Shown: one piece after another, positions 1 to 7,873 of the stretch
Position numbering within the stretch: position 1 is the first letter of the stretch
Layout of the letters: every line of letters starts with the position of its first letter
Origin: Candidatus Poribacteria bacterium
GTDB taxonomy: Bacteria > Poribacteria > WGA-4E > WGA-3G
Assembly: GCA_028820845.1 (NCBI GenBank)
Contig: JAPPII010000022.1
Span: 87,663 to 151,662 of the forward strand
Length of the DNA stretch: 64,000 nucleotides
Direction of reading: 5' to 3'
The notes under the pieces: model-generated
The model's database searches: none
What the model was told of the DNA's origin: nothing
Seen by the model: only the letters and a program-made list of their open reading frames with translations
Made by a program: the position numbers and the translations under genes

Positions 1-484
1 ACGTGAGTGGACAGAGTGTGAAACTCTCACCCGCAAAAATAACTAAACCGATGCGATCATTTTCGCGATGGGACAGGAAGTCGTTAATGACCGATTTGGC
101 AATTTGGATACGATTGGCACCTTCAAAGTCTTCTGCCCGCATACTCTCCGAGATGTCGAGTACTAAGAGAATATCAATACCTTCTGCAAATTTATGCTCA
201 CGACTTTGAGAGAGTTGAGGACGAGCGAGCGTAAAAATAAGAAGTGCCAGGACAATGAATCTCAGAATGCTAAGTGTCGGCAGTGCTTTGACCGAGAGGG
301 TCTGTCGCATCTGTTGGGTGCCTGCTGCGAATCCATGTCTGAAGTCAGAGAAACGTACTGCCGGGACAATTGCCTGCTTCCAGAACGAGGGTCTATGTCT
401 GTTACTACGGAAAAACCATAAAGCAATTATTAGCAGCGGCACTACAATTAGCAGAACGAGGAAAAGTGGAGAAACTAACTGCAT
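1..484 (-). CDS. BatA-like VWA-domain membrane protein, partial (C-terminus beyond window)
   Basis: Only the first 161 residues are inside the window; the frame stays open to the left edge. Residues about 5-24 and 72-86 are hydrophobic membrane segments. A von Willebrand A domain follows, with the metal-site motif D-I-S-E-S at 110-114 and a downstream GLVIFAG strand. This order, two helices then VWA, is that of BatA-type proteins, which in other bacteria sit beside MoxR ATPases and act at the inner membrane, reportedly in envelope integrity or metal-centre assembly. The start lies 5 bases beyond the stop of the bactofilin-like gene, so the two form one transcription unit. No clear ribosome site is visible, which suggests translational coupling. 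Family assignment is firm; the cellular role is inferred. Confidence 0.85.
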   Translation of the reverse strand, partial: MQLVSPLFLVLLIVVPLLIIALWFFRSNRHRPSFWKQAIVPAVRFSDFRHGFAAGTQQMRQTLSVKALPTLSILRFIVLALLIFTLARPQLSQSREHKFAEGIDILLVLDISESMRAEDFEGANRIQIAKSVINDFLSHRENDRIGLVIFAGESFTLCPLT

Positions 485-489
485 GGAGG

Positions 490-1575
490 CTAAACCCTTT
501 CTGACCAAGAAATATTTTGACGCGGGTCTTGTGGTAGCATCGCGCTGATACCACTCAGCACACATAATCCAATGCTAATAGCGTTGACAAGAAGAAACGT
601 TACCCAGTCAATATGCGGCAGGGCTGTTGCCATGAAATAGAGAATGTAGCAGAAAATTATTCCGAGCGGTTTCAATCGTCCTGAAAAGAGGGTGCCGCCG
701 AGCGTAACGAAAATCGTCGTCTTACCAAAGATTGCCAGAGGAACCAAGAGTGCTAACGCTAATAGCATAAATGGCACTCCGATAATGGATAACGTTAGCA
801 GCGTGAGAATCAGTGGTATTATAGGTAACATCAGAATACCGAATAAGACACTCCCCATCGGTCTACGTGCCAACATTTCACCCGTGGCATTTATAGGTCT
901 TGGGAATGCGGCGAATACCAACAAATACATCAAGACGGAAATACCAGCCTCGACTAAGGTTAATCGTAAATTTGCCTGTTTACTGGTGATTTTCCAAAAA
1001 ATATAAGGACGCATCAGCAGCTTCGCCCCAGCCGGAATCATCTTCCAATGATTGCTTACTTGAAGGTCCGCCACGCCGTCTGTTTGTCCTGACACCTGCC
1101 CACCTATAATCTGAAGGGTCCCGTTCACCTGTGATTCTTGTGTCAGGGTAACATTTCCACCAAGAATCAACATATTTCCAGTGACGGTTCCTTGTAGTCT
1201 CACGTCACCAGCAATGACGATAAGCGTCGTTAACACATCATCCGCTCCCAACTCATAATCGTTGGCAATTCTTAGGATTCTCCGCTTCCTTTCATTGGGA
1301 GACGGATTTGTAATCTCAATGTGCTGTTGATCAGTCGTTCCAACTTGTGGTGCTGGTTGGTCAGCGTGCTCTTCAGGGGTTGATTCCGTTGTAGGCGGGG
1401 TTTCTGACGCTTGTCCTGTTTCGCTTTGGGCAATAAGAAAGGGGCTTGCTGGTTTTTTATGCTCAAAGTCAGGTTGTTGCAAGTCTGAAACTTGCGGGTT
1501 GCTGTTTGAAGTTTGCCCAAATACCGGCAGCACGCCAAACATTAAAAGAAAAAAAATAATTTCTATGTGTTTCAT
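490..1575 (-). CDS. Secreted/membrane protein with bactofilin-like polymer-forming segment
   Basis: The 361-residue product begins with a signal peptide or first helix (MKHIEIIFFLLMFGVLPVFG). A Pro/Gln/Thr-rich linker of about 70 residues follows. Residues about 113-165 show short beta repeats (VIAGDVRLQG, TGNMLILGGNVTL, VNGTLQIIGGQVSG) typical of bactofilin or polymer-forming domains. At least four hydrophobic helices fill the rest, between about 205 and 345. The start is supported by an AGGAAAG site five bases upstream and a consensus promoter at 1615-1643. It is the first gene of the unit containing the BatA-like gene. Bactofilin-like repeats in a membrane protein suggest an envelope scaffold, but the exact function is unknown. 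Confidence 0.75.
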   Translation of the reverse strand: MKHIEIIFFLLMFGVLPVFGQTSNSNPQVSDLQQPDFEHKKPASPFLIAQSETGQASETPPTTESTPEEHADQPAPQVGTTDQQHIEITNPSPNERKRRILRIANDYELGADDVLTTLIVIAGDVRLQGTVTGNMLILGGNVTLTQESQVNGTLQIIGGQVSGQTDGVADLQVSNHWKMIPAGAKLLMRPYIFWKITSKQANLRLTLVEAGISVLMYLLVFAAFPRPINATGEMLARRPMGSVLFGILMLPIIPLILTLLTLSIIGVPFMLLALALLVPLAIFGKTTIFVTLGGTLFSGRLKPLGIIFCYILYFMATALPHIDWVTFLLVNAISIGLCVLSGISAMLPQDPRQNISWSERV

Positions 1576-1614
1576 ACTTTCCTGTGTCTTAGATGAGGAT
1601 AGATGTCTGGGTGA

Positions 1615-1643
1615 ATTATAAATGGAACTTTCTTTGATGTCAA
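1615..1643 (-). promoter_or_regulatory. Sigma-70 type promoter for the bactofilin-like/BatA unit
   Basis: On the minus strand TTGACA (1638-1643) and TATAAT (1615-1620) are separated by exactly 17 bases, a perfect consensus match. The start codon lies about 33 bases beyond the expected transcription start. The promoter diverges from the one at 1674-1702, and the two -35 boxes are only 30 bases apart. Confidence 0.8.
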
Positions 1644-1673
1644 TGCTTTTTTCTAAGTGACTGGTTTATTTTC

Positions 1674-1702
1674 TTGACATCTGCCCGCGAATTTGGTATG
1701 AT
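1674..1702 (+). promoter_or_regulatory. Sigma-70 type promoter for the LamG gene
   Basis: TTGACA (1674-1679), a 17-base spacer and TATGAT (1697-1702) form a near-consensus promoter. The expected start near 1709 gives a leader of about 107 bases before the LamG start codon. Confidence 0.75.
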
Positions 1703-1815
1703 AAATACAAGATGATATTTTAGCGGTGGTTTATCCTTTACGACAATCGTGTGGTCATGTAAATCACCTGTACGTATAAGGTCTTTGAACGTGTAATATT
1801 GAATGGGAGGTAAAA

Positions 1816-2643
1816 ATGGATTTCGGTGCTATTTTTTCTCGCAAATTTTGGCTTGCGGGTTTAGTCTTTGTGTGTTCCAGTCTCTTCTTCGTCGGTCTTT
1901 TCTGTGTCTCCACGACCTCTGCTAAGATTGATCCTGCCACTGTTACCGGGTTGTGGCTCTTTGATGAAGGCAAGGGGAAGATTGCAACCGATGCGTCTGG
2001 AAATGGTCTGGACGGTGATCTTGAGAATAGTCCAAAATGGGTCGAAGGTAAATTCGGAGAAGGGCTTGAGTTCGATGGGACTGGTCCACATGTCGTCATT
2101 CCCGATCATGAGAACCCGACGGAAGCGATAACTGTTACTATCTGGGTTAAAAGCAATACGGATACTTGGAATCAACACGGTTGGATGGTCGAAAAGAGGA
2201 ATGCCTATATTATCCATCCCAACCAAGGAACGAAAAATGTTTCATGGCCGATTTGCAATGGCGGTTGTTGGAATAAGCCGGGTGGTTGGCGCGATGGTGA
2301 AGTCGGTCCGAAAGATATTACCGAATGGCACATGTACACCACCACTTATGATAGCAATACCGGTGAATGGTACATCTATATTGATGGTGAAGAAGCGAGT
2401 TCGATGGATTTGACAAAGAATCCGATTGATCCAGATAAGGGTCCCGTTTACATCGGCAACGACACCTGTTGTGGTGGACGCTTCGCCGATGCTGTTGTTG
2501 ATGAAGTCGCAATCTTTGATGTGGCTTTGGAGCCAGAGGATATCCAGAGCCTCTATAAAAATGGACTCTACTTCTCAGTCTTGGCAGTTGAACCCGCTGA
2601 CAAAATGACAACCACTTGGGCAGACGTGAAAGTCAAATATTAA
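1816..2643 (+). CDS. Secreted LamG-like protein with K-M-T-T-T-W tail motif
   Basis: The 275-residue product has an N-terminal signal peptide (hydrophobic residues about 12-32, STTSAK cleavage region). A concanavalin-like LamG fold follows, seen as GLWLFDEGKGKIATDASGNG, then W-V-E-G-K-F-G-E-G-L-E-F, and a late VDEVAIFDVAL block. Such domains usually bind polysaccharide or protein outside the cell. A GGGAGG site six bases before the ATG supports the start. The C-terminus VEPADKMTTTWADVKVKY is a member of the tail-motif family shared by seven other loci in this window (see findings). The substrate is unknown. Cys pairs in the middle (NGGCW, DTCCGG) may form disulfides. Confidence 0.85.
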   Translation: MDFGAIFSRKFWLAGLVFVCSSLFFVGLFCVSTTSAKIDPATVTGLWLFDEGKGKIATDASGNGLDGDLENSPKWVEGKFGEGLEFDGTGPHVVIPDHENPTEAITVTIWVKSNTDTWNQHGWMVEKRNAYIIHPNQGTKNVSWPICNGGCWNKPGGWRDGEVGPKDITEWHMYTTTYDSNTGEWYIYIDGEEASSMDLTKNPIDPDKGPVYIGNDTCCGGRFADAVVDEVAIFDVALEPEDIQSLYKNGLYFSVLAVEPADKMTTTWADVKVKY

Positions 2644-2831
2644 TTCGGTTCGCAAGTCATTTAATATTGAAAACAGTTATGTGGGCGGATCGTCGGGTCC
2701 GCCTACACACGCGTGGTGAAGTACACGCTGCCTTTTAACGAAAACGGACGTAAGGTTTCCGCCATGCTTTAGCAGGGGAATATAAGTCCGCCGTATGGTA
2801 TTAGGCCACAGCGTGGAAACGTAAGAAAAAC
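2644..2831. repeat. Intergenic palindrome and IS-end-like hairpin remnant
   Basis: Two structures are visible. GGCGGA at 2684-2689 pairs with TCCGCC at 2698-2703. Around 2759-2777, CCGCCATGCTTTAGCAGGGG carries the same GCTTTAGC hairpin core as the right end of the tnpB element at 3629-3649. It may be the end of an older, related insertion. No gene is seen here. Confidence 0.45.
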
Positions 2832-2861
2832 TTGACAAACAGAGTGAAATTGTGGTATAAT
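2832..2861 (+). promoter_or_regulatory. Consensus promoter of the tnpB element
   Basis: TTGACA (2832-2837), an 18-base spacer and TATAAT (2856-2861). Transcription should begin near 2868, the first base pair of the long folded leader. Confidence 0.75.
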
Positions 2862-2866
2862 GCTTA

Positions 2867-2939
2867 TACATCGTGGCGGTGGACTTGACCTCCCGCTTGG
2901 GAGTGCCACCGCACCGTTTCAAGTCGGTATCACGATGTA
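2867..2939 (+). ncRNA. Structured 5' leader of tnpB, possible pseudoknot
   Basis: TACATCGTG (2867-2875) pairs with CACGATGTA (2931-2939) to close the whole leader. Inside, GCGGTGG (2876-2882) pairs with CCACCGC (2906-2912), and CTCCC/GGGAG (2890-2894/2899-2903) forms a tetraloop hairpin. The loop bases ACTTGA (2883-2888) are complementary to TCAAGT (2919-2924) outside that stem. This gives either an H-type pseudoknot or two exclusive folds. It could be the element's left-end recognition structure, an attenuator, or a regulatory RNA. The function is inferred from complementarity only. Confidence 0.5.
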
Positions 2940-2951
2940 AAGGAATTCACG

Positions 2952-3602
2952 ATGTATATCACAACGACACTTAAACACAAAAGAACAGATGTTTTAGACG
3001 CGCTCGCACGTGAGTCTGGACGTTGCTATTCCAAAGTCGTTTCACTGATGCGAAAAACGCAGAAGCGAAAAGGTTTTTGGTTGTCCAAAGGCGCGGTGCA
3101 GAAATACTTGAGACTTCGCGGATATGCCTTGCATTCTCAATCTGTGCAAGCGTGCGTTGATAGTTACTTTGATGCGCTGAAAAGTTTCTTTCAAGTGCGT
3201 AATTCCAATTCTGATGCCAAGCCTTCGAAACGGACACCTCGCTATTTCAAGGTGCGTTGGAAATCAGGAGCGATTCGCCACAAAGACAGTCAACTCATAC
3301 TCTCTAATGGTAAAGGTCAAGAACCGCTTATTTTGAAAACCGACATAAAACCGAAATATGTTGAGATGTATTTTCACCGCGGTGCCTATTGGTTCGCTTT
3401 GGTCTCTGAAGTAGATGTGCCGCCAAAACAGGAAACGGGGATCACGGTTGCTATAGATATGGGCGAAATACATCCGATTGTCAGTCATGATAGCGAAAAA
3501 ACGATAATCTATAATGGTCGATTGCTACGGTCTATCTTCCAGTATCGGAACAAAGTTAAGGCAAGTTTCCAAGCGAAAATAGATAGATGCAAAAAACAAT
3601 AG
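2952..3602 (+). pseudogene. tnpB: Truncated TnpB (IS200/IS605 OrfB) transposon nuclease
   Basis: The 216-residue frame matches the N-terminal half of TnpB, the RNA-guided nuclease of IS200/IS605 elements. It has a basic helical start, an RYFKVRWKSGAIR segment and the first RuvC motif VAIDMGEIHPIV near residue 165. It stops shortly after the helix R-N-K-V-K-A-S-F. The second RuvC Glu, the four-Cys zinc ribbon and the third RuvC Asp, which fill the last half of normal proteins of about 370-420 residues, are missing. The element's right end follows directly, so the loss is an internal deletion or early stop rather than a window artefact. No TnpA is present. Nuclease activity is not expected, although promoter and leader remain intact. 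Confidence 0.85.
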
Positions 3603-3624
3603 AATTGTCCTATAAGGAACAAAG

Positions 3625-3659
3625 GAATCACCCACGCTTTAGCGGGGTGAGGATGTCAA
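3625..3659 (+). repeat. Right-end hairpin of the IS200/IS605-like element
   Basis: CACCC-A-CGC, loop TTTA, GCG-GGGTG (3629-3649) is followed by AGGATGTCAA. A hairpin with this kind of trailer is characteristic of right ends of IS200/IS605 elements, and it also forms the 3' part of the TnpB guide RNA. The downstream TPR gene begins only about 15 bases later, so its ribosome site directly borders the element. Confidence 0.65.
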
Positions 3660-3674
3660 AAAATGGAGGAACGG

Positions 3675-4238
3675 ATGCTATTTAACTATGACGAGACAGA
3701 TGATTTTGAGGATGAGCCACAGGAGTTATCGCCAAACGAAGAGGATGACTTCTCTGAAAATGAAGGTTCTCCTGAAACAGAATCAGAGGTAATAGAAACA
3801 GAAGGTAATGATGACAGCAATGAATCTGATCCCTATGATCGAATTGCCGAGATACTCGGTAAAGGTGAATTGGAAGAAATCTCAGCACCCTTGACTGCAA
3901 CACCACAAGGAAGTGTCCTTTTTCATCTCTATGAGCAGAGTAGTCATGCCTATGCAAACGCTGTCACAGCCTATTATGAGGAGAAGAATTATCAACAGGC
4001 AATCGAAAAATTTGACGAAGCCATTGAAAACGCCTCCGAACGCGCCGCACACGACCTAACCGAAGAGCAAGCCAACGAGATCGTAGCGAAATCAATGTAC
4101 TGGCAGGCGGAGGCTTACGTCAAAACGGAAAATATTCCGCAAGCCATTGAGACTTTCAGGGCCCTTATCCAAAATTGCCAGGGGCATTATCTCACGTTAG
4201 CTGCACAGCGTAGAACGGACGAGTTGAACACGAAATAG
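3675..4238 (+). CDS. Acidic N-terminus, TPR-like protein
   Basis: The product has 187 residues. The start at 3675 is chosen because GGAGGA at 3665-3670 sits four bases upstream; an earlier in-frame ATG at 3663 would overlap that site. The first 60 residues are extremely rich in Asp and Glu and probably disordered. Residues about 88-185 contain two TPR-like helical pairs (YYEEKNYQQAIEKFDEAIE and AYVKTENIPQAIETFRALI). No signal peptide is present, so it is probably a cytoplasmic scaffold or adaptor. The stop codon lies inside a 7-base repeat array. The specific function is not recognised. Confidence 0.7.
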   Translation: MLFNYDETDDFEDEPQELSPNEEDDFSENEGSPETESEVIETEGNDDSNESDPYDRIAEILGKGELEEISAPLTATPQGSVLFHLYEQSSHAYANAVTAYYEEKNYQQAIEKFDEAIENASERAAHDLTEEQANEIVAKSMYWQAEAYVKTENIPQAIETFRALIQNCQGHYLTLAAQRRTDELNTK

Positions 4239-4366
4239 CAATTAGTAAGCCGCTTTCAGCGGTCAGCGACGAGGGATTTTATAACACTTCACCATTTCAC
4301 TGGAATACGCCAAGTCGAGGATAGATTGTTACAAAGGATTCTTAACTGATAGCTGATAACGCTAAA
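4235..4366. repeat. Heptad-repeat composite between TPR gene and transketolase
   Basis: Five consecutive 7-base units begin at 4235 (ATAGCAA, TTAGTAA, GCCGCTT, TCAGCGG, TCAGCGA) and include the upstream TAG stop. After a core of about 75 bases a second short array (CTGATAG, CTGATAA, CGCTAAA) lies just before the transketolase start. Confidence 0.6.
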
Positions 4367-4372
4367 AAAGGA

Positions 4373-6235
4373 TTGATAAAATTTGTGGAAACCCTAAAAA
4401 ACCTTCTCAAACAAAAGGCAACCAATTTACGTATTCATTCCATTGTCTCTACATCGGAAGCCGGATCCGGGCACCCAACCACGTGTCTCTCTGCTGCGGA
4501 TATCGTCTCTGCACTCTTTTTTCATGCAATGCGCTATGACCCTACCGACGCACAGAATCCGAACAACGATAGGTTCATCTTATCCAAGGGACATGCCGCA
4601 CCCCTCCTTTACGCTGCTTATGCCGAAGCAGGTATCATTCCAACGGATGAACTGGGCACGCTCCGACAAATTGACAGCATCTTGGAAGGACATCCGACAC
4701 CACGGTTCGAGTGGACTGAGGTAGCAACGGGATCCCTCGGACAAGGTTTATCGCTTGGGCTCGGTATGGCACTCAACGGTAAATACTTAGATAAATCTGA
4801 TTACCGTGTGTATGTCCTCCTCGGTGATGGCGAGACTGCTGAAGGGGGAGTGTGGGAAGCCGCCGCTTTGGCATCTCATTACCAACTCAATAACCTTATC
4901 GGAATCATTGATGTCAATGCACTCGGACAGAGCCAGCGGACTATGTACGCCTTTGATATTGACACCTACTGCCGACGTTTCGAGTCGTTCGGGTGGCAAA
5001 CTATTGGTATTGATGGACACGATTTTGACGAAATTCTACCAGCACTCGCCGAAGCGAAAGCCTCAACCGATAAACCCACAATGATTGTTGCTAAAACCTT
5101 TAAGGGCAAAGGCGTTTCGTTCCTTGAGAACGCGGACAACTGGCATGGGAAAGCAGTCGCCAAAGGCGAAGACCTTGATAAAGCGTTGGCTGAGCTTGGT
5201 CCCCTACATACAGATGTTCCCGTTCAGATTGAACCACCGAATCCGATAAAGGTAAATGGCGCGATGCCAACCGAATGTGACCCACCAGACTATTCACCGG
5301 ACGAAGAGGTCGCAACACGCGGCGGTTACGGCACCGGACTCGCGAAACTCGGAACTGCGAACCCCGATGTCGTTGCGCTTGATGGTGATACAAAAAACTC
5401 TACCTACGCCGAGCAATTTATGACACTCTATCCAGACCGATACTTTGAGATGTTCATCGCCGAACAAAATTTGGTCGGTGCCGGCATCGGTTTAGCAAAA
5501 CGCGGGAAAATTCCGTTTGTTTCGACGTTCGCAGCGTTTTTATCGCGCGCCTACGATCAGATTCGGATGTCCGCTATCTCGCAAGCCAATATTAAATATG
5601 CTGGATCACACTGCGGGGTCTCAATTGGTGAAGACGGACCCTCGCAGATGGGTTTAGAGGACCTCGCAATGTTCCGAGCGATTCCAGGAGCAGCCGTACT
5701 CTATCCGAGCGATGCCGTCTCCGCAGAACGCCTCGTCGCAGGAGCTGCAGCGCACCAAGGTATCGTTTATCTCCGAACCTCGCGTCCACCAACCCCAATC
5801 CTCTATGATGCTAATGAAAGTTTTCCCATTGGTGGATCGAAGGTACTACGTAAAAGCGATGCAGATGAGGTAACCGTCATTGCCGCGGGTGTAACGCTTC
5901 ACGAAACGCTTAAAGCATACGAAATACTTGCTGCAGATGGCATTGCTATCCGTGTGATTGACCTCTACTCCGTTAAGCCGATTGACAAGAAGGCACTGCA
6001 AGCTGCTGCGGCTGAGACTAACAATACTCTGGTTACTGTTGAGGACCACTATCCTGAAGGTGGTTTGGGAGATGCTGTGTTGAGTGCTGTCGCAGCTGAC
6101 GGCGTTTGCGTCCACAAACTCGCAGTAACAGGAATACCGCGTTCGGGGAAGCCAGAGGAACTTTTGGAACATCATGGGATTAGTGCAGATGCTATTGTGC
6201 GGAAAGTGAAAGATTTATTAGCGATTAGCGGTTAG
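4373..6235 (+). CDS. tkt: Transketolase
   Basis: The 620-residue product covers a complete single-chain transketolase, which moves two-carbon ketol units in the pentose phosphate and Calvin-type pathways with thiamine diphosphate. Visible are the substrate/cofactor segment SEAGSGHPT, the ThDP motif GDGETAEGGVWEA...DVN, the pyrimidine-domain FIAEQNLVGAGIGLAKRG with the catalytic Glu, and a C-terminal domain ending near VEDHYPEGGLGDAV. The length matches the shorter (animal or archaeal-like) form rather than the roughly 660-residue E. coli form. The start is uncertain: the frame opens with TTG at 4373 directly after AAGGA, while GTG at 4385 has that site 12 bases upstream. The last codons lie in a heptad repeat. 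Confidence 0.95.
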   Translation: MIKFVETLKNLLKQKATNLRIHSIVSTSEAGSGHPTTCLSAADIVSALFFHAMRYDPTDAQNPNNDRFILSKGHAAPLLYAAYAEAGIIPTDELGTLRQIDSILEGHPTPRFEWTEVATGSLGQGLSLGLGMALNGKYLDKSDYRVYVLLGDGETAEGGVWEAAALASHYQLNNLIGIIDVNALGQSQRTMYAFDIDTYCRRFESFGWQTIGIDGHDFDEILPALAEAKASTDKPTMIVAKTFKGKGVSFLENADNWHGKAVAKGEDLDKALAELGPLHTDVPVQIEPPNPIKVNGAMPTECDPPDYSPDEEVATRGGYGTGLAKLGTANPDVVALDGDTKNSTYAEQFMTLYPDRYFEMFIAEQNLVGAGIGLAKRGKIPFVSTFAAFLSRAYDQIRMSAISQANIKYAGSHCGVSIGEDGPSQMGLEDLAMFRAIPGAAVLYPSDAVSAERLVAGAAAHQGIVYLRTSRPPTPILYDANESFPIGGSKVLRKSDADEVTVIAAGVTLHETLKAYEILAADGIAIRVIDLYSVKPIDKKALQAAAAETNNTLVTVEDHYPEGGLGDAVLSAVAADGVCVHKLAVTGIPRSGKPEELLEHHGISADAIVRKVKDLLAISG

Positions 6236-6245
6236 CGATTAAAAA
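6218..6245. repeat. Heptad array bridging tkt stop and cytochrome start
   Basis: Four units (TTAGCGA, TTAGCGG, TTAGCGA, TTAAAAA) encode the last residues and stop of transketolase. They end exactly one base before the ATG of the cytochrome gene. Confidence 0.65.
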
Positions 6246-6614
6246 ATGCGTAACACAATTGTTTGGATCGTTGTTTTAGGGGTTATTTTTCTTGTAGGTA
6301 TCGGGATGATTTACGCGTTACGCGTGCCGCGCGTCGCACCGAAAACCTATCCAGCGGATAAGGGACCTAACTTTATTGATGTTAGCAGCTATTCCCCTAA
6401 GATGCAAGGGTCTTATGAGCTCTTTACCCGTAAATGTAGTCGATGCCATACCGTTGCACGCCCGATTAATTCTACCTTCACATCGGAAGAATGGCGAGAG
6501 TATGTCTATAAAATGATGAGAAAACCGGGATCCGGGCTTACGCCGAAAACCGCTGATGAGATCATTGAATTCCTCACTTACGATTCGCAGCACAGAGAGA
6601 AAACAACAGAATGA
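6246..6614 (+). CDS. Membrane-anchored monoheme cytochrome c
   Basis: The 122-residue product has one N-terminal membrane helix (about residues 4-25) and a single heme-binding C-S-R-C-H site near residue 60. Met residues in the segment YKMMRKPG could supply the distal ligand. It is a small periplasm-facing electron carrier; the partner is unknown. The stop overlaps the start of the next gene as ATGA, so it is translationally coupled to the thioredoxin-like selenoprotein. This suggests a shared redox role. No Shine-Dalgarno site is visible because the start abuts a repeat array. Confidence 0.85.
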   Translation: MRNTIVWIVVLGVIFLVGIGMIYALRVPRVAPKTYPADKGPNFIDVSSYSPKMQGSYELFTRKCSRCHTVARPINSTFTSEEWREYVYKMMRKPGSGLTPKTADEIIEFLTYDSQHREKTTE

Positions 6615-7753
6615 TTACTGCAAGATGGAATCACAAAGTGCCCCATACGCTAAAGTTTTTGATCTTCACAGCCTTGTTCTGTGTAATAGGTTTGCAAATA
6701 GGAGATGCCCAAGAGGATAACATGAAGCGTGTTGATTTTCAGATTTCAATAGATGCCCAGCCCGTCGTGTTTACCGCGCCACCTATCTTAAAAGATGGGG
6801 TCTGGTTGGTACCTTTAGAGAATTTCGCGGAACGACTCGGATTAAAAGTGGAATATCCACAAGGCGAAAAGATGGCGGTTCTCTGTCGAGAAACGGAATC
6901 GGAACTCTGTGTACCCCTCCGATTTCAGGATAGCAAAGACGGTGTTGTGGACATTATTAATGGTGTCGTTTATGTCCGACCTGAAAGCGTCACAGAGCCT
7001 TTCGGATTTGAAATTTATAGGGCACCATCAAACAGATTGGAGGTTATTCAACCTATGCATCTTGCTCCCGAATTTACGCTTCCCGATCTGCGGGATACCC
7101 AAAGACATTTACGAGATTTTCGAGGGAAAAAGACGCTCCTCTACGTGTGGGGGTCTTGGTGAGGGTGTCGTGAACAACTGCCGGGCTGGCAGCAATTTTA
7201 TAACAAATACCGAGAGAAATTAAACCTCGTCTCTATTGCCCTCGATGCACAAGGTGCTTCGGTCGTCCGCCCTTGGCATGATGCTGCGAACGCCGATTTC
7301 GTCACACTCGTTGATACACAAAATATCTTCGGCACCCGTTACAACCTCAAAGCTATCCCCTACGGTGTCCTGATTGATGAGGCGGGTCGTATGGTTAAAG
7401 CACCTTTCAGCATCAATGTTGCCGATAAAGAGACGCTTATGATGTTGGAAAAATGGCTCTCAGATCCTGACTATAATGCGGTGCTGCTTCGCGATATAAA
7501 ACGCTCAAATGAACCAGTTGCCCAAGCTCTTACTGAAGCGATGGCCCGTTTTCAACTCGGTCTCATCTTGCTGGAGAGCGGTAAAAAACAGGAAGCGATG
7601 GCTGAATGGCGAAAAGCACTTGCATTGGATCCAGAAAACTGGATTATCCATAAGCAAATTTGGGCAGTTGAGCATCCAGACAAATTCTATAATGGAGATG
7701 TTGATTACGGATGGCAGAAAACACAGTTGGAATCAGAGAAAAGTGAACAGTAG
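6611..7753 (+). CDS. Probable selenocysteine-containing thioredoxin/TlpA-like protein with TPR tail
   Basis: Read as one 381-codon gene with UGA at codon 184 decoded as selenocysteine. Residues 1-35 form a signal peptide or anchor. About 45-135 resemble a copper-amine-oxidase N-terminal (stalk) domain (DGVWLVPLENFAERLGLKVE). About 148-270 form a thioredoxin/redoxin fold entered by APEFTLPDLRD. The active site reads W-G-S-W-U-G-C-R-E-Q-L-P where TlpA proteins have W-C-x-x-C. The frame continues without interruption through SIALDAQ, IFGTRYNLKAIPYGVLID, which is normal redoxin sequence, and ends in a TPR pair. A hairpin suited to a bacterial SECIS follows the UGA. The alternative is a nonsense mutation giving 183 residues, but that would hit the catalytic position by chance. 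Coupled to cytochrome c upstream. Confidence 0.8.
7160..7192 (+). promoter_or_regulatory. UGA codon and candidate SECIS hairpin
   Basis: UGA occupies 7160-7162. CTGCC (7178-7182), loop GGGCT, GGCAG (7188-7192) forms a five-pair hairpin whose loop begins 20 bases after the UGA and has G in its first two positions. Published descriptions of bacterial SECIS elements place a small G-bearing apical loop about 16-37 bases downstream. The lower stem is weak. Confidence 0.6.
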
Positions 7754-7780
7754 CAGCGATTTCTACTTCAATTGAAATAT

Positions 7781-7809
7781 TTGCTATTTCGTCTCGGATT
7801 TGCTATATT
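7781..7809 (+). promoter_or_regulatory. Possible promoter for the Yip1-like gene
   Basis: TTGCTA (7781-7786), a 17-base spacer and TATATT (7804-7809) preceded by TGC, an extended -10. The -35 match is only moderate. Confidence 0.4.
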
Positions 7810-7873
7810 ATCTGTAGTTTTAGAAACCTGTGCACCGATGCCGTGACATGTCCAGGTCCTAAGAATCGTTGTT

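Noticed and set aside
2952..3602. Active, complete insertion sequence
   Set aside because: No TnpA and only the N-terminal half of TnpB are present, although the element's end hairpin and promoter remain.
6611..7753. UGA as a reassigned codon (alternative genetic code)
   Set aside because: TGA is used as the normal stop for many intact genes here (for example at 6614, 32553 and 46993), so general reassignment is excluded; only site-specific recoding or a mutation is possible.
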